A stretch of 64,000 bases of DNA. It comes from Hymenobacter sediminicola (GTDB lineage: Bacteria; Bacteroidota; Bacteroidia; Cytophagales; Hymenobacteraceae). A model generated the notes under the pieces. The model searched no databases. It was not told the DNA's origin and saw nothing but the letters and a program-made list of their open reading frames with translations. The position numbers were made by a program, and so were the translations under genes. Within the stretch, counting starts at the first letter, position 1. Each line of letters starts with the position of its first letter. Shown one piece after another: positions 8,981 to 17,912 of the stretch. The DNA is taken from NCBI RefSeq assembly GCF_014250515.1, contig NZ_CP060202.1:4227501-4291500 (forward strand), read 5' to 3'.

Positions 8981-10639
8981 ATGCTGTTATCCTCCGTGAC
9001 ATCTGTGCGCCATGTGCTCCTGACCGGCCTACTTGCGACGCTTCCGCTACTCCCGGTTTCGGCTCAGAAGCGGCCGGCCACTAAAGCGCCGACAAAAACT
9101 GCAATCAAGCCAGTGGCTACCCCTGAAACAGTCTATGAGTTGTATCAGGTGCAGATTAAGCCCGAATATGCAGAAGGGCAATATGCTTTTCAGCAGTACC
9201 TCAAAAGCGCCCGGCTGCCGACAGATGTGCAGGACGGGCGGATACAGGGCGTGGTGCTGGTAGGATTTGTGGTGCGCCCCGACGGCCGCCTGACCGACAC
9301 GTATGTAGCCCGTGGCCTCAGCGCAGCGACCAACGCCGAAGCCCTTCGGCTGGTGCAGGCTATGTCTCGTTGGCGCCCCGGTCGCCGCGAGGACAAGCCC
9401 GTAGCGACGCGCTATTCGCTGTCGGTCGTGTTCCAGAAGCCCGTATCGGAGACAGCACCTGACCTGTCAGGGCTCAGCTCTAACGATAGAGTGGTAGAAG
9501 AAGTGGGAGAGCCCAAAATCTACACTTACGTGGAGCAGATGCCGCAGTATCCGGGCGGCATGGAGGCCATGCAGAAGTATCTGCGCGAAAATTTGCGCTA
9601 CCCCACCCAAGCCCGCACCGACCAAGTAGAGGGCAAAGTATTCGTGTCGTTTGTGATTCCGGCTGATGGTAAGCCCACCAATACTAAAATCCTGAAAGGC
9701 ATCGGGGCCGGCTGCGACGAAGAAGCGCTTCGGTTGATAAAGAACATGCCGGCCTGGGCACCGGGCAAGCAAAACGGCCGTGTAGTAATGGTCAGCTACA
9801 CGGTGCCTATCACCTTCCGCCTCACCACTAGCTCTGACCTAATGCCGTTGCCCGGAGCGACGGATGCCCCCACGCCCCCCGCGGTTGAGGATAAAATCTA
9901 TACTTACGTGGAGCAGATGCCAACGCTGGGCGGCTCCGTCAGCGGCGTATCGCAGGCGTTGCAGGCCGCGTTGCAGCTTCCTGCTGAAGTCCGTGAAGGC
10001 CGTACCGAAGGGCAGGTGTATGTGAACTTCGTAGTGCGCCCCGACGGACGCGTGAGCGACGAGAAAGTGGTGCGGGGCCTCAGCGACGCCTGCAATGCCG
10101 CGGCACTTGCCGCCGTGCGGGCCTTGCCACGCTTTGAACCGGGCAAGCAAAATGGCCGTGTGGTGTCGGTGCAACTAACGGTGCCGGTGCTACTGTACGG
10201 TCCCAACCATGTGTTTGAAGGCGGCCAGGTCGCAACGCAGGCTAGCTTTCCGGGCGGCGGCACCGCACTACGCGAATACCTCACCGATAAGCTGAAAGAA
10301 CCGAAAGTACTGAAGCAGGAAAACCTGCGCGGCGCTGTAGAAGTGCGGTTTGTGGTGCAGGCCGATGGCCGTATCGGTGCCACAGAAATAGTGCGCCCCC
10401 TCTGCCGCAGCTGCGACGAAGAAGCACTTCGCCTCGTGCGCGACATGCCTCGCTGGACGCCGGCCCGCAATGCAGCCGGCCAGCCGGTTTCGGTACGCCA
10501 GCAGGTTATCATCCCGATGCCCGCCGTTCCGGTAGCTCCGCGTGGCAGTACCGGCAGCATTCGTTGGGGTAGCAGCATTGGGCACACCGCTTTCATTTTG
10601 GTTCCGGCCGCCACTTCTGCCCTGCCCGCTTCTTTATGA
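8981..10639 (+). CDS. Secreted protein with four tandem TonB C-terminal-like domains
   Basis: 552 residues. The N-terminus (VLLTGLLATLPLLPVSAQ) reads as a cleavable signal peptide rather than the uncleaved anchor and Pro-rich arm of TonB. Four repeats of the TonB CTD pattern follow, near residues 50-150, 178-285, 305-405 and 420-520. Each has a YVEQMPxYPGG-type start (repeats 2 and 3 are closest), a VxFVVxxDGR core and an EALRLVxxMPxWxPGxxNG block. TonB CTDs contact TonB-box peptides or peptidoglycan. No ExbB/ExbD is nearby. The stop overlaps the next gene's ATG by 4 bp, so the two are probably translated together. Confidence 0.85.
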   Translation: MLLSSVTSVRHVLLTGLLATLPLLPVSAQKRPATKAPTKTAIKPVATPETVYELYQVQIKPEYAEGQYAFQQYLKSARLPTDVQDGRIQGVVLVGFVVRPDGRLTDTYVARGLSAATNAEALRLVQAMSRWRPGRREDKPVATRYSLSVVFQKPVSETAPDLSGLSSNDRVVEEVGEPKIYTYVEQMPQYPGGMEAMQKYLRENLRYPTQARTDQVEGKVFVSFVIPADGKPTNTKILKGIGAGCDEEALRLIKNMPAWAPGKQNGRVVMVSYTVPITFRLTTSSDLMPLPGATDAPTPPAVEDKIYTYVEQMPTLGGSVSGVSQALQAALQLPAEVREGRTEGQVYVNFVVRPDGRVSDEKVVRGLSDACNAAALAAVRALPRFEPGKQNGRVVSVQLTVPVLLYGPNHVFEGGQVATQASFPGGGTALREYLTDKLKEPKVLKQENLRGAVEVRFVVQADGRIGATEIVRPLCRSCDEEALRLVRDMPRWTPARNAAGQPVSVRQQVIIPMPAVPVAPRGSTGSIRWGSSIGHTAFILVPAATSALPASL

Positions 10640-11010
10640 AATCCTTTGCCTGGTTGCTGCTGCTGATATTGGTTTCGAGTGCCGGCCTGCAGATTTTTCT
10701 GCCGTGGTGGGTCATCACGCCACTTTGCCTGGTCCTGGCTTTTATCTGGCCTGTGAGTGGCGGAAAGGCTTTTCTGGCAGGGTTTATAGGCATCGGATTG
10801 GGGTGGCTGGTGCTGGCTAGCTGGCTGAGCGTCCGCAACGAAGGCCTACTGGCCCACAGGGTGGCGCAGTTGCTCCCGTTGGGTGGCCACGGCTGGCTGC
10901 TGCTACTCGTCACAACCATCTTGGGTGGGCTGGTTGGTGGCCTAGCTACTCTGGCCGGAGCGTGGTGCCGCTTTGCCTTTTTCACGCCCAAGAAACGACT
11001 AGCCAACTAA
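10636..11010 (+). CDS. Small integral membrane protein, unknown function
   Basis: 124 residues with four hydrophobic helices: about 4-22 (FAWLLLLILVSSAGLQIF), 25-42, 46-66 (AFLAGFIGIGLGWLVLASWL) and 87-112 (LLLLVTTILGGLVGGLATLAGA). It ends with the basic tail FTPKKRLAN. Translation starts within the stop of the TonB-CTD repeat gene (ATGA overlap), which points to coupled expression and perhaps a joint envelope role. I recognise no named family. Confidence 0.85.
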   Translation: MKSFAWLLLLILVSSAGLQIFLPWWVITPLCLVLAFIWPVSGGKAFLAGFIGIGLGWLVLASWLSVRNEGLLAHRVAQLLPLGGHGWLLLLVTTILGGLVGGLATLAGAWCRFAFFTPKKRLAN

Positions 11011-11042
11011 CTCTGCCCTGGAATCCTTTGCAGAAGTAGCAC

Positions 11043-12254
11043 TTAGTAGTATCTCGTGATGAAGCCTAATGCTTCCAGCGTATACACCGTCACCGATGAA
11101 AAGTGGTTGCCACCCTGGATTGGGCGCAGTTCTACCTGTGTTGCGCCGCGGGCCCGCATGGCGTTGTAGGCGTCCTGCGAGTTGAAATAAGGCACATAGT
11201 CATCGGCGGTGCCGTGGAAGAGGGCTAGCGGCGCCGTGGGCTTCCAGTCATAAATGTCATTGTCGCGGAAAGCGGCCAACATCTGCGTATCCGAGTTGTT
11301 CAGCACGCTGGCGCGGAATGAGCTGGCAAATAGCTGGCTGGCCTGCGTGGGCACCTCGCCAAACGGGTTAGCCTGCAACTGGCTGGCCCAGGGCTGGTTG
11401 AAGTAGTAGCTATACGGCCGGTTGATGCTGTACACGCGGTTGTAGGTGTCGAGCACCCACACGTAAGTACTCAGGAAACTCAGGGGCTGCGTCGACTCAA
11501 GAATATAGCGGGCAAAGGCTGTTTTATGATAGGCTCCGGCGCCCGGTGCACTGGCTGTCACAGTAAATTCGTCGGCGGCTGTTTCCTGCATCAGCTTGTG
11601 CAGCGCCATCGTGGCAAAACCACCTTCCGAATAACCCAGCAGAAAGTTTTTCTGGTTAAGGGCTACGTTTTCCTTCTGGCAGAATTCCTTCGCCGCCCGT
11701 AGCATATCCAGCGAAGCGGAAGCCAGCGAGGCGGCATGCTCGTACGGATGCGGCAGGGCTTTTGAAACGCCGTAGCCAATGTAGTCGGGCGCCGACACGA
11801 TGTAGCCTGTGGAAGCCAGCACCGATACCGCCGAATACACTTCGCTGCCGGATCTGTAGTACGAAGGCGCCCGGCTCTCATCATCGGGCCGGATAGTGCC
11901 GTGCTGGTAGCTGAGCAGCGGCAGGGCCTGCGTAGTGACGGGCACCAGCAGCACGCCTGAGGCCGCAACCATCTGCCCATCGGGGTTTCGGGTGGTATAT
12001 GTCAGTTTATACGCCCGAATAGGGTAGCGGACCAACGCGCCGGCCAGCGGGATTTCCGGCACCCGGCTGGCCAGCATGGTGGTACTGTACTCGCCAAGTA
12101 GCGTGCTGCTTACTAAATGCGTTTCGGGAGCTGCGGGAGCTTGCGCAAGCGGCGTGTCTTCTTTGATGCAGCTGGTGCTGGCCGTAAGCCCCAAGGCGGC
12201 CCATGAAACCAGGAGTCCGCGCGCTGCCCATAATTTGATTTTTTCGATGAGCAT
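11043..12254 (-). CDS. Alpha/beta hydrolase lipoprotein (secretory lipase-like)
   Basis: 403 residues. The N-terminal hydrophobic stretch ends in the lipobox-like TASTSC, so it is probably a membrane lipoprotein. The nucleophile elbow is GYSEGG with Ser209. The likely acid is in FHGTADDYVPY and the catalytic His in QGGNHFSS near the C-terminus. The overall pattern (ASGVLLVPV, LLSYQHGTI, ISAPDYIGYGVS) resembles secretory lipase/esterase families acting on acyl esters. Substrate unknown. It diverges from the TonB-CTD gene at 12420 across 165 bp. Confidence 0.87.
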   Translation of the reverse strand: MLIEKIKLWAARGLLVSWAALGLTASTSCIKEDTPLAQAPAAPETHLVSSTLLGEYSTTMLASRVPEIPLAGALVRYPIRAYKLTYTTRNPDGQMVAASGVLLVPVTTQALPLLSYQHGTIRPDDESRAPSYYRSGSEVYSAVSVLASTGYIVSAPDYIGYGVSKALPHPYEHAASLASASLDMLRAAKEFCQKENVALNQKNFLLGYSEGGFATMALHKLMQETAADEFTVTASAPGAGAYHKTAFARYILESTQPLSFLSTYVWVLDTYNRVYSINRPYSYYFNQPWASQLQANPFGEVPTQASQLFASSFRASVLNNSDTQMLAAFRDNDIYDWKPTAPLALFHGTADDYVPYFNSQDAYNAMRARGATQVELRPIQGGNHFSSVTVYTLEALGFITRYY

Positions 12255-12419
12255 AGTAGACTACTGCTGTTGATGACAGCCACATAACACGCACCAATCC
12301 AAATAATTCGCTGCCGCCCCGATTCATGTAACGCAAGCCACGGTGCAACCCTTCGAATTCTGCACTAACTTTATCCAGCATCCCGCCTTCCTGATTTCGG
12401 ACGTCGCCATTTACTGATT

Positions 12420-12914
12420 ATGCTTCTTTCTTATCTATCTGCGCGCCATCGAAAAATGAGGCGGGCGCTATCTGTCGGCATTCTACTACTGGGAACTTTT
12501 TTCTCCCGCCAAGCAACAGCTCAAACCCACTCTACTTCTGAAGAAACCGCTGCTCCCTATGGCACAGTCTACTCATACGTGGAGCAAATGCCGGTATACC
12601 CTGGAGGACCAACCCAACTGCTCCGGGACCTGACAGCCAGCGTTGTGTATCCGGAAGTTGCCGTTGGGACGAACGTTGGCGGCAACGTATTAGTCGATTT
12701 TATTGTAGCTCCCAATGGGCGCATCTATGAGGTCAAGCTGAACAAAGGCATCGTATCCGGTCCCGGCCAGGAGGCAGCAGCGCAGGCGCTGAATGAGGCG
12801 GCTGTAGCAGCCGTTCAGCGCCTAAAAAAGAAGTGGCAGGCCGGGCGTCAGAACGGAAAAGCTGTTGCCGTATCCTTTACCGTCCCACTGGCCTTCGCCC
12901 CCTCCGGCCGGTAG
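12420..12914 (+). CDS. Secreted single-domain TonB C-terminal-like protein
   Basis: 164 residues from ATG 12420; an internal ATG at 12456 (MRRALSVGILL) would place the signal peptide at the very N-terminus and is a reasonable alternative. The signal peptide ends near ATAQ. The single domain starts YSYVEQMPVYPGGPTQLLRDL and continues GGNVLVDFIVAPNGRIYEVK to AVSFTVPLAF, closely matching the repeats of the four-domain protein at 8981. No membrane anchor or Pro-rich linker is present, so it is not a conventional TonB. A TAACTTTA sequence at 12364-12371, one mismatch from a -7 element, lies about 50 bp upstream. Confidence 0.82.
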   Translation: MLLSYLSARHRKMRRALSVGILLLGTFFSRQATAQTHSTSEETAAPYGTVYSYVEQMPVYPGGPTQLLRDLTASVVYPEVAVGTNVGGNVLVDFIVAPNGRIYEVKLNKGIVSGPGQEAAAQALNEAAVAAVQRLKKKWQAGRQNGKAVAVSFTVPLAFAPSGR

Positions 12915-13157
12915 AAGCATTGTGCAGAAGTCACTGTCGTCACGGGCTGAAAGCAAGTTCTGCTGGATACTTCAAGAAGTAACCTGTCCGCGCCTTGCCG
13001 CATTACCATCTTTATATCAGTCAGTTACACTTAACCCTAGCAGATTACAGCTGCAAAAGCCAGGTTAGATTTCGTTTCAGAGCAAACAAAAATCCCAGTG
13101 CTCTTACCGTAGCTGCACCGGGAAAACGTAACTTTCGGAAAACCCTTTCCATTCAGC

Positions 13158-14189
13158 TTGTCAGTGCGGTATCTTTCTTCTCTCAGCCTTGGGCTCACCT
13201 CGTTAGGTCTTGCCCTTACTCTCACCACCCTGCCGGGCTGCGGCTCCCGCTCCGGCACCGACTCGGAGAATGCCACCGCCGTTGCCGATACCGTTGCCAA
13301 GCCTGTGGTGGTTGATACCATCCAGCTCAAGCGCGAAGCCATGCGCCGCGACTCGCTCAAGGCCGACTCGATTGTGAAAAAGAGCGGCCAGCTGCCGGGC
13401 GCCATTCTGCCGGGCAAGCGCATCGTGGCGTTCTATGGCAACATTCGCTCCAAGGGCATGGGCATTCTGGGCCGCGAGCCCAAAGAACAGATGTTCCGCA
13501 AGTTTGCCGGTGTGCTGAAGGAGTGGCAGGCGGCCGACCCCAGCCGACCCGTGCAGGCGGCCTTGCATAACGTGACAATCACGGCCCAGGGCACTCCCGG
13601 CAAAGACGGCAAATGGCGCCTGATGAACTCCAAGGCAACCATTGAGGAGGTAATTGGCTGGGCCAAGGAGCACAATTGCATTATTTTCCTGGATGTGCAG
13701 CCTGGCCACAGCACCCTGCAGGCCGAGCTGCCTAAGCTGGAACAATACCTCAAAGACCCTATCGTACACCTGGGTATCGACCCCGAGTTTTCGCTGTCTA
13801 CCATGCCCGGCGTACGCCCCAACCAGCGCATCGGCACCCTCGACGCCAAAGACGTAAACTTCACGGTGAACTTTCTGGCCCGCATCGTGAGCGAAAACAA
13901 GCTGCCGCCCAAGGTTCTGACGGTGCACCGCTTCACGCGGAAAATGATTTCCAACTACAAGAACATCAAGCTCGATCCGCGCGTGCAGATTGTAATGCAC
14001 ATGGACGGCCACGGCGACCCCACCCTCAAAAAGGATTCCTACCAGCATTACATCGTGAACGAGCCCGTGCAGTACACCGGCTTTAAGCTGTTTTACGAGT
14101 ACGACGCCCGCCCCAAGCCTCACCACATCATGACGCCCGCCGAGGTAATTGCCCTGAAACCCTCACCGCTGTACATTCAGTACCAGTAG
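13158..14189 (+). CDS. Lipoprotein of unknown function, possibly TIM-barrel-like
   Basis: About 343 residues. No ATG fits; translation probably starts at TTG 13158 or GTG 13164. The signal peptide ends in the lipobox TLPGC. After a charged linker (REAMRRDSLKADSIVKK) comes a domain with alternating strands and helices: RIVAFYGNIRSKGMGILG, CIIFLDVQPGHSTLQAELP, PIVHLGIDPEFSL, KVLTVHRFTRKMI, VQIVMHMDGHGDP and GFKLFYEYD. This layout and the acidic strand ends suggest a glycosidase-like barrel, but that is inference. A TAACTTTC (-7-like) at 13129-13136 sits just upstream. A 14-bp hairpin follows the gene. Confidence 0.78.
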   Translation: MSVRYLSSLSLGLTSLGLALTLTTLPGCGSRSGTDSENATAVADTVAKPVVVDTIQLKREAMRRDSLKADSIVKKSGQLPGAILPGKRIVAFYGNIRSKGMGILGREPKEQMFRKFAGVLKEWQAADPSRPVQAALHNVTITAQGTPGKDGKWRLMNSKATIEEVIGWAKEHNCIIFLDVQPGHSTLQAELPKLEQYLKDPIVHLGIDPEFSLSTMPGVRPNQRIGTLDAKDVNFTVNFLARIVSENKLPPKVLTVHRFTRKMISNYKNIKLDPRVQIVMHMDGHGDPTLKKDSYQHYIVNEPVQYTGFKLFYEYDARPKPHHIMTPAEVIALKPSPLYIQYQ

Positions 14190-14218
14190 GCCCGGTGCTC
14201 CCCCCAGCAACAAACACA

Positions 14219-14249
14219 AAGCCCCGCCAGCTGGTAGCTGGCGGGGCTT
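14219..14249. terminator. Bidirectional hairpin between convergent genes
   Basis: Perfect 14-bp stem AAGCCCCGCCAGCT / AGCTGGCGGGGCTT with loop GGT, between the ends of the plus-strand lipoprotein gene and the minus-strand gene at 14277. The flanking T run is weak on both strands. Confidence 0.8.
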
Positions 14250-14276
14250 GTTGCATAGGTGTGTTAGTAGAGCGGG

Positions 14277-14729
14277 TTATTTGATTGAGCGTTGGGCACG
14301 GCGCGCGGCCCCAGCTACCTGAGGCGAAGCTACTGCCGGCTCGGTGGGCAGCAGCGTAACGTTCTGGATGCCGCCGCCGCGAACTGTTATTTCTTCGTCG
14401 GTGTAGCCGGCATAGCCCACCAGAATGACCGTGCGGCCCGCGGCCAGTGGTAGCTGGTAGCGCCCATCGGAATCGGTGCTGACTCCGTAAGGGCTGCCTT
14501 TCCAGACTACTGTGGCTCCTACCAGCGGCTTGCCTTCCTCATTCAGAACTCGGCCTCTGACGGCCGTAGCAGTAGGACTTGTGGCTGTGGGTTCCGAGAC
14601 GCCGCTCTTACCGTCAGCAAAGGCAGGGCCCGCCAGCATCAGGCCTGAGGCCAGACCCAGCGCAACGAAATACCGACGCACCAAAATGATTGAAGAGGGA
14701 GCAGCAAAGAAAGTGTACAGAGCAGACAT
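14277..14729 (-). CDS. Secreted carboxypeptidase-regulatory-like (CarboxypepD_reg) domain protein
   Basis: 150 residues. The N-terminal segment (VALGLASGLMLAGPAFA) is a signal peptide. The body is a single beta-sandwich of the type found at the N-terminus of SusC-like TonB-dependent receptors: VRGRVLNEEGKPLVGATVVWKGSPYGVSTDSDG followed by YQLPLAAGRTVILVGYAGY (split here as separate motifs). No receptor plug or barrel follows, so this is a free-standing domain. It ends in a basic AARRAQRSIK tail. Function unknown; a carbohydrate- or protein-binding module is plausible. Confidence 0.82.
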   Translation of the reverse strand: MSALYTFFAAPSSIILVRRYFVALGLASGLMLAGPAFADGKSGVSEPTATSPTATAVRGRVLNEEGKPLVGATVVWKGSPYGVSTDSDGRYQLPLAAGRTVILVGYAGYTDEEITVRGGGIQNVTLLPTEPAVASPQVAGAARRAQRSIK

Positions 14730-15046
14730 GAGCAGTAGCAGGTATGCAGAACTATAGAGGAAAAGCGCTGAGTAAGTCAGACGCCCGTTTCAATGCAGTT
14801 CGTACAACCGTAGGATAGTAATTTGTTGACTTATTCAGGTTTTGAGTGTTACAATATTACTTATTTTAACTTTTCACAGAAAATATTATCCTAAATAAAT
14901 TCTCATTTTAGGACAAACGTCTATAAATGATAGATGAACACCTTCTTTTGCCTGCCAAACACCTTCTGCATCCAAAACCGGCTAACGCAACACGGCCAGC
15001 TTACTCAGTAGACTGGCCGTGTTGCGTTGTATAAGCCAATGTGCCG
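14730..15046. other. AT-rich intergenic region
   Basis: 317 bp with no supported gene. Bases 14810-14945 are strikingly AT-rich for this genome. They should hold the promoter of the minus-strand gene ending upstream at 14729, but I find no exact TANNTTTG. The right part contains the hairpin described at 14985. Confidence 0.5.
14985..15027 (-). terminator. Probable terminator of the efflux operon
   Basis: 15-bp perfect stem ACGCAACACGGCCAG / CTGGCCGTGTTGCGT around a 13-nt loop, 20 bp beyond the stop of the MFS pump gene. The T tract after it on the minus strand is poor. Confidence 0.65.
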
Positions 15047-16618
15047 CTAGTGCGCGGCGTTCAGGTCGATAGCTTCACCACGCTTAGCCCGCTTGATGAA
15101 CAGTACCAGTGGCAGACAGATAATGAAGAACAGGCCGATCATCGAAAAAACCTGCGAATAGGTAATGATGGAAACCTGCTTCATCAAAATACCTTCCAGA
15201 GCTGCATACGCTTGTTTTTGCGCTTGATCGAAGGAAAAGCCGCGTGCCATAAAGTTGGCCGTGAAGGCCTGAATACGCTGCACGGTGTTGGTATCGTAGA
15301 GCGAGATGTGCGCCAGCGGGCTGATACGGTTCTGGGCAATACTGCGCTCCAAGTACGTACCCACAATGGCTACCCCAAATGAGCCCCCGAGCTGGCGAAT
15401 CATGCCGGTGAGGCCAGCCGCCTGGCCCGCATCTTTGCCCGACAAGCCAGCCAGACTCATGGTGGTGATGGGCAGGAAAATCAGGCCCATGCCCAAGCCA
15501 CGCACCATCAGTGGCCAAAAGAAGTCATCTTCGCCGGCCGTGGGCGAAATAATGTTTGCCATCCAGAAGGTAAAGACGAAGAAGATGAAAAATCCTACCG
15601 GAATCATGTACTTCTGGGGCACACCCGCCTGTAGCATCTTGCCGATAACGGGCATCATCAGACCCGAGGCCAGGGCACCGGGCAGTAAAATGTAGCCCGT
15701 TTGGGCCGCACTGAAGCCGAGGATGCGCTGGGTGAAGATCGGGAAGATAAATACTGAGGCAAACATGCCGAAGCCCAGCACAAACGACAGGATGCCCCCC
15801 ACGGCTAGGTTACGGCTCTTGCCCAGCACCCGCAGGTCTACAATGGGTTGCTTAGCGGTAAGCTCGCGCCACACGAACCCCACCAGGCCGATGACTGCCA
15901 GCACGGTGAAGCTGTTGATGTAGGCACTTTCAAACCAGTCTTCCGTTTCGCCCTGCTCCAGTACCAACTGCAACGAGCCTACGCCCATAATCAGCAGAAT
16001 GATACCAGCCCAGTCGATTTCGCGCAAGGGCCGAGGAATAGCATTTTTGATGCGCTCCGGGTCCCGAATGAACAAAATGGTGAAGATAGAAGCCAGGATA
16101 CCTACTGGCACGTTCACGTAGAAAATCCAGGGCCAGTCGTAATTGTCTACGATATAGCCGCCCAACGTAGGGCCGATGGTGGGGCCGATGATGACGCCCA
16201 TGCCAAACAACGCCTGGCCCAACGGCAGTTGCTTAGGCGGAAACGTGTCGATAAGAATTGACTGCGAAGTGGCCATCAGGGCGCCCCCACCGATGCCCTG
16301 CACGAAGCGGAAGGCCACTAGCTCCCAGATATTGGTGCTTTGCCCGCAGGCAATAGAGGCCAACGTGAAGAGAATGACCGATACGAGGTAGTAGTTTCTG
16401 CGGCCAAACTGCTCAGCCAGAAAACCCGTCATCGGAATCACAATAACGTTGGCAATGCCGTAGGAGGCAATTACCCAAGTCACCTCCTGCTGCGTGGCCG
16501 ACAGGTTGCCCATCATTTGGGTCAGGGCCACGTTCACGATGCTGGTATCAATAAGCTCCAGCAAGCAGCACATCACCACCGTAACGACGATGATCCACTT
16601 GGTAAATCCGGTTTCCAT
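15047..16618 (-). CDS. DHA2-family MFS multidrug efflux permease (EmrB/QacA type)
   Basis: 523 residues with about 14 membrane helices, the DHA2 layout. Motifs include the MFS loop GFLAEQFGRRNYYL, the helix 4-5 block VQGIGGGALMATSQSIL and the antiporter motif GPTIGPTLGGYIVDNYDWPWIFYVNVP. It exports drugs or other amphiphiles by proton exchange, and EmrB-type pumps work with an EmrA adaptor and TolC. Here it is the last gene of the minus-strand operon TolC - universal stress protein - adaptor - pump, 108 bp after the adaptor. Substrate unknown. Confidence 0.93.
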   Translation of the reverse strand: METGFTKWIIVVTVVMCCLLELIDTSIVNVALTQMMGNLSATQQEVTWVIASYGIANVIVIPMTGFLAEQFGRRNYYLVSVILFTLASIACGQSTNIWELVAFRFVQGIGGGALMATSQSILIDTFPPKQLPLGQALFGMGVIIGPTIGPTLGGYIVDNYDWPWIFYVNVPVGILASIFTILFIRDPERIKNAIPRPLREIDWAGIILLIMGVGSLQLVLEQGETEDWFESAYINSFTVLAVIGLVGFVWRELTAKQPIVDLRVLGKSRNLAVGGILSFVLGFGMFASVFIFPIFTQRILGFSAAQTGYILLPGALASGLMMPVIGKMLQAGVPQKYMIPVGFFIFFVFTFWMANIISPTAGEDDFFWPLMVRGLGMGLIFLPITTMSLAGLSGKDAGQAAGLTGMIRQLGGSFGVAIVGTYLERSIAQNRISPLAHISLYDTNTVQRIQAFTANFMARGFSFDQAQKQAYAALEGILMKQVSIITYSQVFSMIGLFFIICLPLVLFIKRAKRGEAIDLNAAH

Positions 16619-16726
16619 TCGTTGCTGAGATGTGAGAAAAAGGAAGTGAGAACTGAGACTTTCCGTTTGGCCTGGGCTTCACGAACAAGTCCTGGTTCTC
16701 ACTCCGCAATTCTCATGTCTGAAAAT

Positions 16727-17830
16727 TTACTTGGTCTTCACCGTCGCTACCACGCTCATACCGGCGCGTAGCGGGTGCTCAGGATCTGCTTTGTCGAGCA
16801 CAATTTTGACGGGCACACGCTGGGTTACTTTCACGAAGTTGCCGCTGGCGTTGTCAGGAGGCAGTAGTGCAAACCGGGCGCCAGTAGCCGCCGACAGCGA
16901 CTCGATATGGCCGGCAAACTCCTGATTGGGGTAGGCATCCACCTCTACTTCCACCGGCTGGCCCACTTTCATATTTCCCAGTTGGGTTTCCTTGAAGTTG
17001 GCTACCACCCAGGTTCTTTCCGAAGCCACAAGGCCCATCAACTGCTGATTGGGGGTCACCAACTGGCCCGGCTGCACCGATTTTTTGCTCACAAACCCGT
17101 TCACGGGCGCTACCAGAGTCGTGTAGCTGAGCTGCAACTTGGCATTTTCGAGGTCGGCTTGGCGCTGCTTTACTACCGCTTCTGCTACGGCTACTTGCTG
17201 GCGAGCAGCTTCTACCTGCTGCTGGGCTACTTTCACCTGCTGCTGGGCCGTGTTGCGCTGGGCACTAGTCGATTTCAGATTAGCCTGCACAGCATCATAC
17301 TCGCTCTGCGGAATGATATCTTCTTTGCGCAGAAACTCACTGCGTTTCAAGTCTTTCTGCAGGCGAGCTTGGTTAGCGTCGCTCACCCCAATAGTGGCTT
17401 GGGCGGTGCTCACATTAGCCGAGGCCGTACCAACGGCGGCACGGGCCGCCACTACATTGGCCTGAGCAGAAGCTAAAGCGGCCTCGGCAGCATTCACGCG
17501 CTGCTGGTAATCAGCGGGGTCTACGGTCAGCAGCACGTCGCCTTTCTTCACGGGCTGGTTATCTTCTACTTTCACTTCCAGTACCGGACCACTGACACGC
17601 GGCAGAATAGGATAGATGTCGCCTTCTACCTGGGCATCGTCGGTTTCTTCGTGGGTCTGGCCGAATTGGTAGCGCTGCCAGCCATAGTAGCCGCCCAGCA
17701 GCAATACCAACGCGAGAACGATAAAGATGATAGGACGTTTAGAGCGGCCTGCTTGCTCCTCCGCCACCGGCTCGTAGGCGGCGGAATGCGTTGGCGCTAC
17801 GGCCGGATCGTGTTGAACGGGAGTTGCCAT
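16727..17830 (-). CDS. HlyD/EmrA-family periplasmic adaptor protein
   Basis: 367 residues. One N-terminal membrane helix at about 33-52 (IIFIVLALVLLLGGYYGW) anchors it in the inner membrane. A biotinyl-lipoyl half-motif (LEVKVEDNQPVKKGDVLLTV) precedes a long Ala/Gln-rich coiled coil (about 100-210) and the second lipoyl half (VAPVNGFVSKKSVQPGQLV). The beta-barrel NFKETQLGNMKVGQPVEVEV and LLPPDNASGNFVKVTQRVPV match EmrA-type adaptors. It should bridge the MFS pump to TolC. It is preceded by the universal stress protein gene (82 bp). Confidence 0.93.
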   Translation of the reverse strand: MATPVQHDPAVAPTHSAAYEPVAEEQAGRSKRPIIFIVLALVLLLGGYYGWQRYQFGQTHEETDDAQVEGDIYPILPRVSGPVLEVKVEDNQPVKKGDVLLTVDPADYQQRVNAAEAALASAQANVVAARAAVGTASANVSTAQATIGVSDANQARLQKDLKRSEFLRKEDIIPQSEYDAVQANLKSTSAQRNTAQQQVKVAQQQVEAARQQVAVAEAVVKQRQADLENAKLQLSYTTLVAPVNGFVSKKSVQPGQLVTPNQQLMGLVASERTWVVANFKETQLGNMKVGQPVEVEVDAYPNQEFAGHIESLSAATGARFALLPPDNASGNFVKVTQRVPVKIVLDKADPEHPLRAGMSVVATVKTK

Positions 17831-17912
17831 ATGGGTACTTGGTTGTTCGTTGTCAGTTGGTGAGGGAGAGTGGGTGTCTGTTCAGAACAGACTGGTCAGC
17901 CGGCCGGTTGGG

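Noticed and set aside
13203-14126. 307-residue antisense frame over the lipoprotein gene
   Set aside because: The sense frame has a lipobox and a protein-like composition; the antisense frame is His/Val-rich shadow sequence.
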